From: Codonopsis lanceolata
Lineage: Eukaryota > Streptophyta > Magnoliopsida > Asterales > Campanulaceae
NCBI GenBank assembly: GCA_013146195.2
Contig: CM028381.1
Span: 58,844,744-58,908,743 of the forward strand
Length of the DNA: 64,000 nt
Direction: 5' to 3'
Positions 46,019 to 57,465 of this stretch are shown piece after piece. Numbering within the stretch: position 1 is the stretch's first letter; every line of letters begins with the position of its first letter. Position numbers and translations under genes: made by a program. Under the pieces are notes generated by a model. That model was not told the DNA's origin. It ran no database searches and saw only the letters and a list, made by a program, of their open reading frames with translations.

Positions 46019-46418
46019 AGGGGCGGCACCCTGCAAATTTTATTAATTAAAAAAAAGGTACAAACTTGAGGGGGACAACCAGCCTTACCCTTATAAGAGG
46101 GAGGACGGAGGAGCCTAACCTCAAAATAGAAACAACTTACACACAAGATTAAGCTAAACAATAAAGCGAAATCAAACATGCTAGAAATTACGATATCCTA
46201 AGATAAAGAGTGCCCACATTGTCCAGAGAAACAAGGCCCCGAATTTTTCTCGGCAGTTGCTCCATGGAGGAAAAAGAGAGATCTCTAGCTGCATCACATC
46301 CCAAGTTAGCCAAGGCATCAGCCACCTAGTTAGCTTCCCTTAAACAATGGGATATGGATAGCTGCATAGAAGAAATGATGTTACTCATGGCCTTAATAAG
46401 GTATCTGCAATGCCAAGG
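46019..46418 (-). pseudogene. LINE RNase H end and 3' UTR
   Basis: The minus strand continues the RNase H domain broken at 49473. Visible are MSNIISSMQLSISHCLREAN, a TAG where W or R is usual, and VADALANLG, the classic end of the plant LINE RNase H (H...REAN..AD.LA). The reading continues to about 46200, after which only untranslated sequence leads to the A-rich tail. The stop inside the REAN-VAD motif shows decay. The 5-bp CAAGG at 46414-46418 is repeated at 49473-49477 and proves that this piece and the one at 49473 were joined before the LTR came in. Confidence 0.85.
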
Positions 46419-47127
46419 TGTGAGAACCCAAACCCCATTTCATGTTTGTCGCCATTATAACATGTTTATAATATGTCTTGACATATTTGAGACTTCATTT
46501 CATTCATATCATGTTGGCATTGAGTTGGTTGAGATCATAATAGAGTAATGGTCTTCCATGCGTTGTATGCCCTGTGTTGATGTTTCGAGTGTTCTTCGTA
46601 TTGTGTTATCACCTTATTAAGTCTCATGAGAGTCTTAATACCTTGCATATAAGATTTACAATGTTCATCTTAGTTGTTGTTTCTTGGTTGGAAGTTTAGA
46701 AGCTTCGTTGCTTCGTTTGTGTTTTGATGTTGTACATCATTGCTTGTATTCCCTTCATTTCGTCTCGAGAGAAGTTCGGTTGAGTTCTAGGCCTTGTATA
46801 CAAGCCATAACCATGTATAAACAAGCCTAATACATGTTCATTCTATCCTAGATTAAGTTGGGATTGATTCGTGTTTGATTCGTTGGCCGTTTGTCGAGTG
46901 GTTCCATCCATGTTTTAACATGTTTCGGATGTGTTTCGTGTGTGTTTCCGACTTGTTTTGGGTTTGGTTACACCTTAGGATTGTTGCCTTTCAGTTTGGA
47001 ATCATTTAGGACAAGTTTACATCATGTTTAAGTGTTGAACCTCACGGCCGCATTGAGTTTTGGTCACTGGCTCACGTGGAGATGCTGAGAGCTAGTCAAA
47101 ATGTGCAGAATGCTGGAAATGACCCCT

Positions 47128-47163
47128 TGCGGGCGCATGGTGGAAAAATGATGCGACCGCATC
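47128..47163. promoter_or_regulatory. Dyads TGCG-GG-CGCA and GATGCG-AC-CGCATC in LTR-C
   Basis: Two perfect inverted repeats with 2-base spacers (47128-47137 and 47150-47163), about 215-250 bp before the TATA-like box. Confidence 0.5.
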
Positions 47164-47378
47164 CTCCTGTTTTCAGCCTTGGTGAGTTTTTGAGTGGTTT
47201 TGGCTATTGACCCTTGAGCCCTTGCCCCTTGGCCGACATTGGAGACTCAAAGCCTCCTTTGTTGACTCTTCTAAGACCCCTTTTAAGCCTTAGATAATTT
47301 CTTATCAATGGCTCACATGCCTTGGCCAATGAGAAGCCATTTCACACCCATCACATGGATTAGGGTCTTCTAGGAAAG

Positions 47379-47386
47379 TATATAAG
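47379..47386 (+). promoter_or_regulatory. TATA-like box in LTR-C
   Basis: TATATAAG, about 220 bp before the donor-like site. Probably the core promoter of the LTR. Confidence 0.5.
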
Positions 47387-48442
47387 CATTTGTTCAGCCT
47401 CTACAGCCATTGTTGATCAACAACAACCTGAACTTCAGAGACTTAACTCCATTTTCGTCCATGGAGGTCACTCCAACTTGAAGGACCATGTCCCGGAGTT
47501 CCGGTGGTCCGATCGGCGATCCGAGACCGCCAAATCGAAGGCCTCAACCTCCTCTACAACAATCCTTGCTTTGATCACCCATTAATCCATTAATCTTAGG
47601 ACTAAGGTGAGTGACAATTCCCTGAGATTTCCATGTTTAATAAAATAACATGACCCCTTCATTATAGTTGTTTTAATGATGATTATGAACATCTTTTGTG
47701 AAGACAAAACCTCCAATTCAACATATAAAATATGTGTATGATTTTATGAAATCTCTATGAAGTTATGATTTTGACATTTTGTAAAGCATGAATGTTGCTT
47801 ATAATGAGCTTGGGAATAACTCTTGTGAAAGAATTCGGTTCAATTCAAGGTTTAACAAAATCACCGAAACTAGGGTTTGAAACTCGGGATTGTGTTTAAG
47901 GCTAGTTCAAGAACATGAACGGCTTAGTTATCGAGTTCTAAATGAACGGAGAACTTAGAAAAGGGCAATGTGATACATATAGTATCAATGCTCTACTTGG
48001 TTGAATTTTAGTAAAACTCACTGGAGTTGAAATTAGGGAGTTATCGAACAATAACGACTCCACAATCAATCCCTACGACGAATGTAGTTCGTTAGACTAA
48101 TGAATTAGCTTACGATACTTTGAGATGGATTGATGTTTATGCCTTGATGTATGTGTGCTTGTAAGACTCAATCGAGTTCTTATGCGGTTTGTGTGATCGT
48201 GTGAAATAAATGCATGATTGAGAGCATGTTGTAGAATGACACATCTATTTGACATGTTGAATTCGCTCTTGTCGAATTCTTGTTTGATTCCTTAAATGAG
48301 TAAACAACTACTTGTTGAATAAGTTCGCTCTTGTCAAACTTGTTCCTTATTTGAGATTATATGACGAGTAAACATCTACTTGGCATTGCATTAGTCCATC
48401 TGGCATATTTGATTGAGTCATTGGTGTGACAATGCATCGCCG

Positions 48443-48524
48443 TCACGAGTTATGGGACTCGTGATAGTGATGGGTTGTTATACCGGGTTTTTATCACACA
48501 CGCCTCCACTGTTGGCCACATTGG
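48443..48524 (+). other. Twin-hairpin block in LTR-C
   Basis: Hairpin 1 pairs TCACGAGT (48443-48450) with ACTCGTGA (48457-48464), a perfect 8-bp stem. Hairpin 2 pairs CCACTGT (48506-48512) with ACATTGG (48518-48524) with one mismatch. Confidence 0.6.
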
Positions 48525-49472
48525 GGAAGTAGCACCTTTGCTGTAACCAAAAGAGCACATTGGAAAGTCTAAGTACCAAGGAGAGAGCTTGGTACCCGAG
48601 TAGAGAACTCGGTACTTTGATACACTAATCACGAGTATCATTGGCAGGAATGTTAACGCTGTGTATTGCAGGAGCTACGTAGCGGCACCGGTTCCATAAC
48701 ATATCCTCCTTTTATGTGGTTTACTTTATAGCACTTATGTGAAATAATGTGCTACCATGGATATGTGATTTAAGTGTTTATTAAATGAATACTTTGAGTG
48801 ACTTGATATTAAAGAGGATATCTTGCTATGTATGTTGCATAATGCCATGACATGCATAATTGTTAACTCACAAAGTCTTTATGACTTACCCCCTCCCTTT
48901 TACTGCTTTAGATCCGAGCTGTTCAGGTACCGCTCATTGAGGTGTTGCAGGTTTCTTGCTTGTCCGTGACTGCACGCGATGAGGTTGTGGTTTATAGATG
49001 TCCTTATTTTGTTCTCTTTTGTAAGGACGTTGGGTTTAGCAAGTCATTTAGACTTTGCTTGGGAACTTGGTTTTATTTGTATTTATGTCTATACTTGTTG
49101 TATCCTATTTTGAGCGTCGGCGCATGTACGCCGAGCCTTGTATAGATGTAGTATGGTTCACATGAATTAACTTCCGCTGGGCATTACTTTAGCTCTTATT
49201 TATTATGTTGTTCTCCGGCATGTGGTAGCCGTCGAGGTATATTTGCATGAACTGTGTAGTGTTGGGTTCCGATAGTAAAGTCGCCGATGATTTGGTATAA
49301 TTGTTTTAATTGTTATATCAGGTGAAAAAGTTTTAAATTATTCCGACCTTTTGGTGCCGAGTCGCGCTTCATCTAAAATGTTGCGTCACGTCGTTTTCTA
49401 TAATTGAGTATTTGCATGTATTGTTGTCCTATTTGGACGACTTGACTTGTGATTCCACCTCGGGTCATCACA

Positions 49473-51265
49473 CAAGGAGAAGAGGCCGAACCAACCAGAC
49501 AATCAAAAAGAACTTTGGAGTCTACTTCAACTGAAGCCAAATGAATATTGTTGTCTTGAAGCCAAAACAATCCATAAAGGAGAGCATGACGCTCTGCCGA
49601 GAAATTAGTCATCTCTCCGAAAACCATGGCATAGGCATAAATGATATCACCCGAGCTATTACGAACAATGCTCCCTCCTGCACTGGAACATGGGTTACCA
49701 CGGCTAGCCCTATCCGTATTGAGTTTAAAAGACCCACAACTTGGTTTGTTCCATGTAATGGACTGAATAGAGATAGAATGAAGACGCCTAAGCCTGGGAA
49801 AAGAAGGTCGTAAAGAGAAAGATGTTCCCATAAAACCAGCCACTTCCAAAGAAGAAGAAATGAGATGCTTTATACGAGCAATAATAGTAGGGGCAGAACT
49901 ACGAACATCATCAAAGCAGGCTCGATTTCTGGCTTTCCATAACTCCCACAAGATAATAGAGGGCGCGATAATGTGAATGGAAGAATTAGGATACAACAAC
50001 CACCAATTTGAGCAAACTTGAGAAATGGAGATCAAATGCATTGGCACGACACCTAAACAGTGAAAAACTGACCATACAGTGCGAGCAGTGGGGCTGTGTA
50101 AGAACACATGAGAGTAGGTTTCGATTCGCCCTTGTGAACAACAATAACAACGTGATGCAATGGAAATACCTTTTTTAATAACACTTTCATCAATGGGGAT
50201 CTTCTGTCTCCATAATTTCCACATGAAGATGCTAACGTGGCTTGGCAGATATTTGTACCAAATATGTTTAGCCGAAAGAGAGTGACTGGAGTGAGAACGA
50301 ACCATGTCCCTGGCAGACGACAAAGAGAATTTACCGTTGGAGTTCGCTGTCCAACAAGGAAAATCTGGATCTCCATTTAAAGTTATACGCATGTCTTTGA
50401 TAAACTGAGCCATTTGAGGATCAACAGATCGAATCGCAGAAGGATGAATCTGAATCTGGTCCTCAAAGATATCTTTAACAAGCTTAAGCTCGCAAGACGA
50501 GGGCTTGGGGAAACAGCCTTGAAAAGACCAGTTATCATACCATAAAGAACAGTACCCTCTACCAACAATCCAGACAATATTCTGTTCTGCCTTTGAATGA
50601 GCCCAGCACATACGACGCCAAACACTCGAACCAACTGAATTAGCATGAGTAGGATGGTCAGAGATACAATATTTTTTCATCATAAAATGAGCCCATAGAC
50701 TTGAGTTGCATCTGAATCGCCACCAAAGCTGCAGCGAATGAGCTTTAATAACATCATAAATGGCCCGAATGCCAACACCACCTTCAGAAGTCGACATGCA
50801 ACACTTATTCCAAGCGACCCAATGAGTTTTGAGTTTGTTGTCAATCAAACCCCAAAAGAAATTAGCTAGACTTCTGTTGATAAGGTTGATTATGTAGGAA
50901 GGGGGATCTAAAATTGCAATTTGATACATAATAATCGACTGAAGAACCGAATTTATGAGGGTGACTTTTCCAGCCTGATTTAAAAAAGCACCAGACCAAG
51001 AGTTTATCCGAGCTTGAAGTTTAGCAATAAGAGGGTCAAACAGGCTCTTCTTTTTTCTACCCTCAAAAATAGGACAACCTAAATAGATAACAGGAAGAGC
51101 ACGAGAAGAGAACCCGATATTACAACGAATGTTATTAATTCTTGAGGATGAGGAGTTGGAGGTAACCATAAAGCAACTTTTCTGAGCATTAATAAGCTGG
51201 CCCGATACCCGTTCAGTAAGCCAAAAGAAGACTCCGATGCTTAAGGAGAGAGTGCTTATTGCCAT
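49473..51265 (-). pseudogene. LINE ORF2, part: RT thumb, zf-RVT, RNase H start
   Basis: A long open stretch on the minus strand. It begins with the region after the RT palm (LINAQKSCFMV, IRCNIGF, VIYLGCPIFEGRKK), continues through SWSGAFLNQAGKVTLINSVL and FFWG, and the zinc-binding region (HIWYKYLPSHVSIFMWKLWR, RCYCC, then ETYSHVFLHSPTA). The RNase H starts at WNKPSCGSFKLNTDRAS and reaches EVDSKVLFDCL before the solo LTR cuts in at 49473. The last residues of the open frame (to 49373) come from the LTR and are foreign. The beginning overlaps the RT fragment at 51213-51521 in another frame, so a frameshift lies near 51240. Confidence 0.9.
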
Positions 51266-51940
51266 TGCAAAAAATCATAACGTCATCCGCAAAAGCAAGA
51301 TGGGAGATAATGGGGCAGCCACTGGAAGACAAATAAGCATAATGGGGCTGAGAGTTCTGAAGATCGTTTAACCCCCGACTTAGAACTTTTGCAGCGATAA
51401 TGAACAAGCTAGGAGAGAAAGGATCTCCTTGTCGGATGCCCCTAGAAGAGGGAAAATAACCCGCTGGGCAACCATTGATAAGGATTGAGAACCAGTTATT
51501 GGAAATGATACGCCAAATCATGTCAATGAAAAATTCACCGAAACCAAATTTGCGAAGAACCTAGATAAGGAAGTGCCAATTGATCCGGTCAAAAGCTTTA
51601 GCCATGTCAAGCTTAATAATAACATTAGAACCGTTGACATTCTTTTTCAAATGATGGGATAATTCTTGGGCCAGAAGAATGTTATCATGAATTAACCTAC
51701 CCTTGGTGAATGCACTTTGATTGTCCGAGATAATGCAGGGGAGAATATTGGATAAGCGAACAGAGAGAAGTTTCAAGAGAACCTTGTTGCAAAAATTACA
51801 GAGATTGATGGGGCGAAGATCCTTGAAGAAATCGTGTCTGTTTTGGGAAGCAAAAGAAGAGAAGTGCTAGACCAAGCCTTGGGAATATCAAAACCCGTAA
51901 AAAACTCAAGAATGGCCATGTGTAAGTCCGCAGCAATTAT
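51213..51940 (-). pseudogene. LINE ORF2, reverse transcriptase core
   Basis: Two frames cover the RT. The first (51776-51561) has SDNQSAFTKGRLIHDNILLA and IIKLDMAKAFDRINW, the palm start with its first aspartate. After a stop (TAG after NWHFLI) the second (51521-51213) has GIRQGDPFSPSLFI and the catalytic FADDVMIF. Upstream, the link to the endonuclease part carries further stops and shifts (51780-51940). All expected RT motifs of plant L1 elements are therefore present but not in one frame, so the protein is not made. It would copy the element's RNA at a nicked target. Confidence 0.9.
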
Positions 51941-51943
51941 ATC

Positions 51944-53400
51944 CTAGCAAGCCGTAAAGAATTTTCCCGTAAACCCATCTGGACCCGCAGCACTATCGCC
52001 ACTAAGAGAAAAAGTGGCTTCCTTAATTTCCTCAATACTCGGAAGCGAGGAAAGCTTTTCATTTTGTTCAGACGAAATTAAAGAAGGCATAACATTAATA
52101 AGGTCATCATCAAATGTGCCACATGTAGCAAGTTGCTCTTTGAAAAAATCTACCGCTACCCTTTGTATATCTTCCATTGTACTAACTTCAGTGCCATGCA
52201 TGTCCTGAATTTTATGAATAGAAAGCTTCTTATGAGTTTGTTTCACCGACGCATGAAATAGCTTAGTGTTTCCAACTCCCTCTTTAAGCCATTTAAGGTA
52301 AGACTTTTGGCGCCAATAATCCTCTTCAGTTTTGAGCTTCTGTTTTAAAATAGCTTGGGCAAGATGAAGAGCCTCGCGGTTACTTTCATTGTTACAAGAT
52401 TCATAAATAATTTCTTTTTCCAGAACTGCATCCTCCGCAACTTTCACGGCCTGGAAAATGTTGCCAAATACCAGCTTATTCCAAATTTGTAATGCCTTTC
52501 TAACTTGACGAAGTTTAATAGAAAAGGCTACCATTGGTGTGCCACCCGAAGGGATGCACCAAGCCTGACGAACCGTGTCTAGAAAAGTTGGATGAGAGAC
52601 CCAAATATTCTGAAATCTGAATTGAGATGGAGTTGAAACCATGAGCTGGGAAATATTCACTGGAAGGGGAGAATGGTCTGAACATGTCCGATTAAGATGA
52701 TCAACTGAGATTGAAGCAAAAGAAGACGACCATTGAAAGTTACAGACCATCCTATCAATGAGCTGAAAGATGGTGGCCTGCCCATCTCGATGATTACACC
52801 AAGTATACTTGCTTCCTTTATAACCAATGTTGTTAAGACCAACTGCGTTGAGGCATGCTTGAAAATCTGCCGCACCTTGTCTGTCCCAGCCATTTCCTCC
52901 AATTTTTTCGTTTGCAGCCAAGATAATGTTGAAGTCACCACCCACCAACCAAGGAGATTGAGAAAACTTTCTGGCCAAGTCAATTAAATCATCCCAAAGA
53001 GCATGTCTATCTAACGCTAAACATTTAGCATAGACTGCGGTGATATAGGCATGATACGACCAAGTATGATGCTGAATATGAAGAGTGATTTACTACGAAG
53101 AATCATTAACAACCTGACAAGTGAAAGCAGATTTCACAAAAATCCAGATGTTATTAGCCGTGTTACTGAAGAAATGACGGAACTTTAAACGACGTGCAAT
53201 GAGAGAAAGATTAGAGGAGTTTATCATAGGTTCGCTAATAGCCAAAAAGGATATCTTATGAAGCTTGATCAACTTTTTGAGGTGAGAAACCGTTATATCA
53301 TTTCCCACCCCACGTAAATTCCAGAAGAGACAGCTACTCGTCATGAGAAACTGTTGAATGCTGAACTCCGTGGGTTTTTTCATGCACATGAGATCTAGTT
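51944..53400 (-). pseudogene. LINE ORF2, endonuclease and linker
   Basis: Near 53330 the minus strand reads CLFWNLRGVGN and then FLAISEP, the start of an exonuclease-endonuclease-phosphatase domain (the N and E are metal-site residues). After breaks near 53000-53095 it resumes with SPWLVGGDFNIIL (the GDFN motif), then CNHRDGQATIFQLIDRMV (the LDR-like step) and CSDHSPLPV (the SDH motif). A coiled linker (KLRQVRKALQIWNKLVFGN, YWRQKSYLKWLKEG) leads to AGPDGFTGKFF, the entry to the RT. It would nick target DNA. Frames are broken at several places. Confidence 0.88.
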
Positions 53401-53645
53401 GCACAATCTGTATTGTGAATAATAACTGGTTTACGTCCCCGTTTTTTCTTGGTCGGAGCTTCCAAATTGAGAGCATCCACATTAGAGTTACTAGTCTCAA
53501 CCTCCTCTTCTTCAATCAAATTTAAAATCGCAAATCGATTAGGGGATAACACCAGCTCAGATCGCGGGTTCAGATCAGGTTCTTGGCTTTCATCGATAGG
53601 GTTATTGACCTGATGGGTGTTTTCAAGAATCTCTTCAATGAAAAC

Positions 53646-54203
53646 TTACTGGATTGTTGATGGATTAATAGGGGCTGAAACATTGTTTGTTTGGACTTGA
53701 TCTTTTTGAGCAACCGAAGGGGGAACATCTTGTTGACTATTTGTGGTTTGATCAACTGTGGGGGATTTATTGGGACTATTATGAAGAGGAACATTGGAAG
53801 GGCCAGCGGATTGAGGATTAGATTTAGGATTGTGAGGATCACTTGAGGTAGGATCAGATGTTGGGGGTTTAGGCTTCCATATTTGGGTTGGTTGCTTTTC
53901 CTTGGAAGGAACGGGTGGGGGAATTGAAGAAGGAGCAGCTTGATGAGATTGGTTATGAGCCGAATCCTTGTCTTGATTGAAAGAGTGGGGATAGAGTTTA
54001 CAATCATCTCCATCATGGCCTTGGCGGTGACAGAACGTGCAGTATTTAGGGAGATGTTCGGCTACGATAGTTTGCCAAAATCCTGCAGAAGGACAACAAT
54101 CTATCCATAATTGGTGAGGGATTGGTTTAGTGAGATCGATTTCAATGCAGATTCTTGCAACACTTGGCCTTGATAGGTTGGCAGTTGGAGTGTCGATGAG
54201 CAA
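53646..54203 (-). pseudogene. LINE ORF1, C-terminal part with zinc knuckle
   Basis: 185 codons starting inside the protein: LLID-type start, SRPSVARICIEIDLTKPIP, then a single CCHC knuckle YCTFCHRQGHDGDDC, followed by a long low-complexity tail rich in P, S, N and Q. This is the usual second half of plant LINE ORF1 proteins. The N-terminal DUF4283-like RNA-binding domain is missing because the copy is 5'-truncated at about 54209. The tail runs on towards ORF2 in shifted frames (53570-53334). The role is RNA binding in the LINE particle; this copy is dead. Confidence 0.82.
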
Positions 54204-54209
54204 CGGTTA

Positions 54210-54344
54210 CACCTGAGGTATACTTCTGTTTGATAAAAGCATGTCTACACTTAAAAATTAAAATTCCTCTTGACATACTAGTATCTTTAGTTGTTCATAG
54301 CCCTCACTTGTAAATAATGATGACCAAATGCAAATAGGAGGAGA
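54210..54344 (+). other. Sirevirus 3' noncoding region, right of the LINE, with polypurine tract
   Basis: Ends in AGGAGGAGA (54336-54344), a polypurine tract just before the LTR. Together with 45737-45980 this is the region into which the LINE went. Confidence 0.55.
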
Positions 54345-55191
54345 TTTTTTACTACATTTTGATTTACATCTGTTCATACATTACATCTGTTTTAAACTAT
54401 AGTGGCTAATTGGGTTGCGTATCGATTAGCGTGGCAACTATATATAAAACATTGCTAAAATAGTTTACAAGGCTTCTTGGTTCAACGGAAGACTTTAGCC
54501 TTCCCTCAGCGGAAGACTTCAGTAATGCTCCAGCGGTAGACTTTGTCTACAGGCGCTCAAATACATGATGTGTCCAGCATATCAAGATACAGTGAATTAA
54601 TTCAAATATTATTTTATCTTGAAATATAAATTCAAAGTTCCTCAAAGCTTCTCAGATACACTTGGACATCTTTCCGAAAATACTGGAAGACTTTTCCGCC
54701 CTCTGAACAGCGACAAAAGCAGATGGAACAGACTGACACTTGCAGGTCTGAAATTCTGATTTTTCGTCTACCAACTTGTAAGACCTCGAACCTTCGTGTA
54801 ATTGACATTCTTGCTTTGCATGTCGTTTAACCGTAACCTCGGTTACTTTACTTGAGTTAAGAACCTTGATTTGTGTAGGTAGGCTATCTAGGAGCCAATA
54901 CCTTAGTTCCATACGTTCCATAGACCTTAACTAGTTAAAGTTACAAGTCGCATACCGACGCTGTTCGTTACTTGACTCGGTTTAGAGTTTTCTCGCGTAG
55001 TTCTTTCGTGAGACCTCGATTATACTCTTAGTCATTCCTCCACTTGTCTTGAGGGTTATTTGAGTCTCATAAGGCCTTGGTACACAAGTTTTATGCTTGT
55101 TTGAGTTGCCTTCACCCAACCGGTGCATCACTTTCAGTCCTAGACCCATTCGGCTTCGTTTTAGACTTAAACTATCGTTCCAACTCGACAA

Positions 55192-55282
55192 CCGAACATC
55201 ATGGGAGATGTTCGGCCAGCCAAACAAAACTCCTTGGGGAGTGTTAGGCCATGGCAACCGAACAAGTGGTGAAAAGTTCGGT
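55192..55282. promoter_or_regulatory. Dyads in LTR-D
   Basis: CCGAACATC (55192-55200) pairs with GATGTTCGG (55207-55215). ACCGAAC (55257-55263) pairs with GTTCGGT (55276-55282). They take the place of the GCG-NN-CGC dyads of the other LTRs but have another core and longer spacers. Confidence 0.45.
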
Positions 55283-57386
55283 CCAGACAACCGAACGGCG
55301 TTCCCGACATCAACTTTGTGCTGGTTTGATTTCTGGCGTGAAACTCCTATTCTAGCCTTACTTAACCCTTGCCCTTTCACTTATTTGAGGGTATATTAGT
55401 CCTTAATCACCCTTATAACCCCAAACACTCCTATCCTCTCTTCATTAGTGATCGCCTTCAGCCGTGAACGGGAAGGTGAGAGTGCGGGAGATTGAGCGTG
55501 CGACTAGTGCATGTTCCGGCGATTCCCGAAGTTCCGGCCATCCGTTTGACGAGCCGAGACCACCGTCGCGAAGCCCTTGCCGAGTAGATCATTTCCCTTG
55601 GGGTTTTTTCCCTTTTCCTAGTCGTTTGTGGCTCGATAAAGGTACGTTACCGAAACCCTAGTTTTTCTCTCTAACTCAATGTTGATGTTAGGTTGCTAGA
55701 GACTTGTTCCTTGTGATTTGTCATTGTAATACATGTCGAAATGAGATGTTATTGATGGATATCAATCTATGAAAGTTAGGGTTGAACCCAAACTATTATG
55801 ATTGGGTATATCGGAATAGCTATGGTTTAAGATTGATTGTGGTTGGGTTTAGAAACCCGAATAAATTGGGAATCCTGAAATTATTCCTTGACCTAGAGTT
55901 TGAGACTTTGAAATTTGACTCAAATGGAATCATTGAATTATAAAAGTTTCTATTCGAGTCTTAGGATAAACCCCTATGACTACTTGTACCCGTTAAATCT
56001 AAATCATGAAATCTTGAGGTTTGGTCGGGTGAGACCGAGTTGGTGTTAAGATCGATTTGTGGCTTAGGACTCTAATGGAGGACCTTTAGTGATATTAAGT
56101 ACAAGATTATCGCTAGTCTTTGGATTGGGTTTGTGTGGGTCACAAATGCATGACTTGAATGAAAGACCTTTGGATTGGTTTGATTATGAATTAGAACTGT
56201 TGGTACTTGTCGGACTTCAATGAAGCCCCGGAACTTGTAAGGATGTGATCTATGCTTGCATGAAACCTAAGGAATCATGATTGTTGTTATTGAATGCCGA
56301 CTCTCTAAAGTCGCCTTGTGAATATTTTGGGAAAGACCAAGATAACGAAATTGAGGACCATTCTATGGGATGATTTGAATTGGGTCTTTTCTTAGTACAA
56401 TACACATGGAGTATACTTGTATAAGTCGCTAGGATGACTAAGTTGTTATCTAAGACTCACCAGTACGGTTGACCTTACGAATGATCGTCACTCTAGTGTT
56501 TACCTAAGTATTGGACTACTATAGACCTTTGGGTTATAGAATGAAGTATTATTCTCGGAAGACTTTATTACCTACAAGTAAATGGCTTATGATCCTAGAC
56601 TAACTGTATGATGGATTGAGGGCTGAGTTACAACCTAACTTGGTTTCACATTTAAATATAGAATACTATGTACAATTGATATTATGGCTAAAAGCATGAT
56701 TTCCTACCTTGTCATGAATTGATTCTTCTACATGTTTCTATAATACGAATTATAAGCATATTAAATGTACTTGCTCCCATGCTTGATCTGTTCTTCAGTT
56801 AATGATTTATTCTGAACTTGGATTCTACTATTAAGTGGAATTATGAATTGAAATTGAACTAAGCTTGACTTGATAATGATCAACTTAGGCTTCCCTGATA
56901 TACTTCACTTAGTGACTTTGCACTAAGGTTCCTAACTGGAACAAGAACCTAGTCATGCTTCAAGCGATAACATAGAAAAGAGTCTTGGAACACATATAGT
57001 GTTCCCACTCTACTTGGTTGAATTAAGTAAATGACTCAACGGAGTCGACATTAGTGAGCTATTGAACAATACCGGCTCAATGATCAATCCCTACGACGTT
57101 ATTACATGCGTTCCACTAGAAACTATTTCTAGACTCTTGAATTGGATTGACTATCATGCTTGTACATACATGTCATAATAAATGCATGTTTGACACATTG
57201 AGTTCGCTCTTGTCGAGCTCAATCTTGCTTGTTTATGATGAGATTATATACTTGTCTTGAACGAGGACGCTCTTGTCGGACTCGTTCCATACTGACCATT
57301 GTTGAGTGAATACTACTTGGCATTTGCATAAGTCTAGCTGGCATACTTGTCTTGTCCTGTCTTCCCTGGTTGACAATGCATTGCCG

Positions 57387-57465
57387 TTACGAATCGTAAG
57401 ATTCGTGATAGTGATGGGTTGCCGAACCAGATACTGCACACACCCTCCACTGTTGGCCACAGTGG
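57387..57465 (+). other. Twin-hairpin block in LTR-D
   Basis: Hairpin 1 pairs TTACGAATC (57387-57395) with GATTCGTGA (57400-57408) with one T-G wobble. Hairpin 2 pairs CCACTGT (57447-57453) with ACAGTGG (57459-57465), a perfect 7-bp stem. Confidence 0.6.

Larger units (their letters stand above)
46419..49472 (+). mobile_element. LTR-C: solo LTR, 3054 bp, target repeat CAAGG
   Basis: Starts TGTGAGAACCC and ends GGGTCATCACA. CAAGG flanks both sides (46414-46418, 49473-49477). It belongs to the same divergent LTR group as LTR-A, LTR-D and the TR-GAG LTRs: dyads at 47128-47163, a TATATAAG box at 47379-47386, donor-like AAG|GTGAGT at 47607, twin hairpins at 48443-48524, and acceptor TGTATTGCAG ending at 48671. 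Solo LTRs form by recombination between the two LTRs of a full element. The plus-strand open frames inside are short and not conserved. Confidence 0.92.
45981..54209 (-). mobile_element. Plant L1-type LINE, 5'-truncated, split by a solo LTR
   Basis: On the minus strand in order: end of ORF1 with a zinc knuckle (54203-53646), endonuclease, reverse transcriptase, zf-RVT, RNase H, 3' untranslated region and an A-rich tail (T runs at 45981-46010 on the plus strand). A solo LTR (46419-49472) splits the RNase H. ORF1 begins at a point that corresponds to the middle of a normal ORF1, so the copy is 5'-truncated, as is common for LINEs. I could not find a convincing target duplication. It sits inside the Sirevirus 3' noncoding region. 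Confidence 0.88.

Noticed and set aside
49016..49145. Hydrophobic 67-codon frame in LTR-C (48942-49145) as a membrane peptide
   Set aside because: Not kept in the related LTRs; composition alone gives hydrophobic codons.
45981..54240. Target-site duplication for the LINE (short shared words GTTTG or ACACTTA on both sides)
   Set aside because: Too short and not placed at the element edges; kept open.
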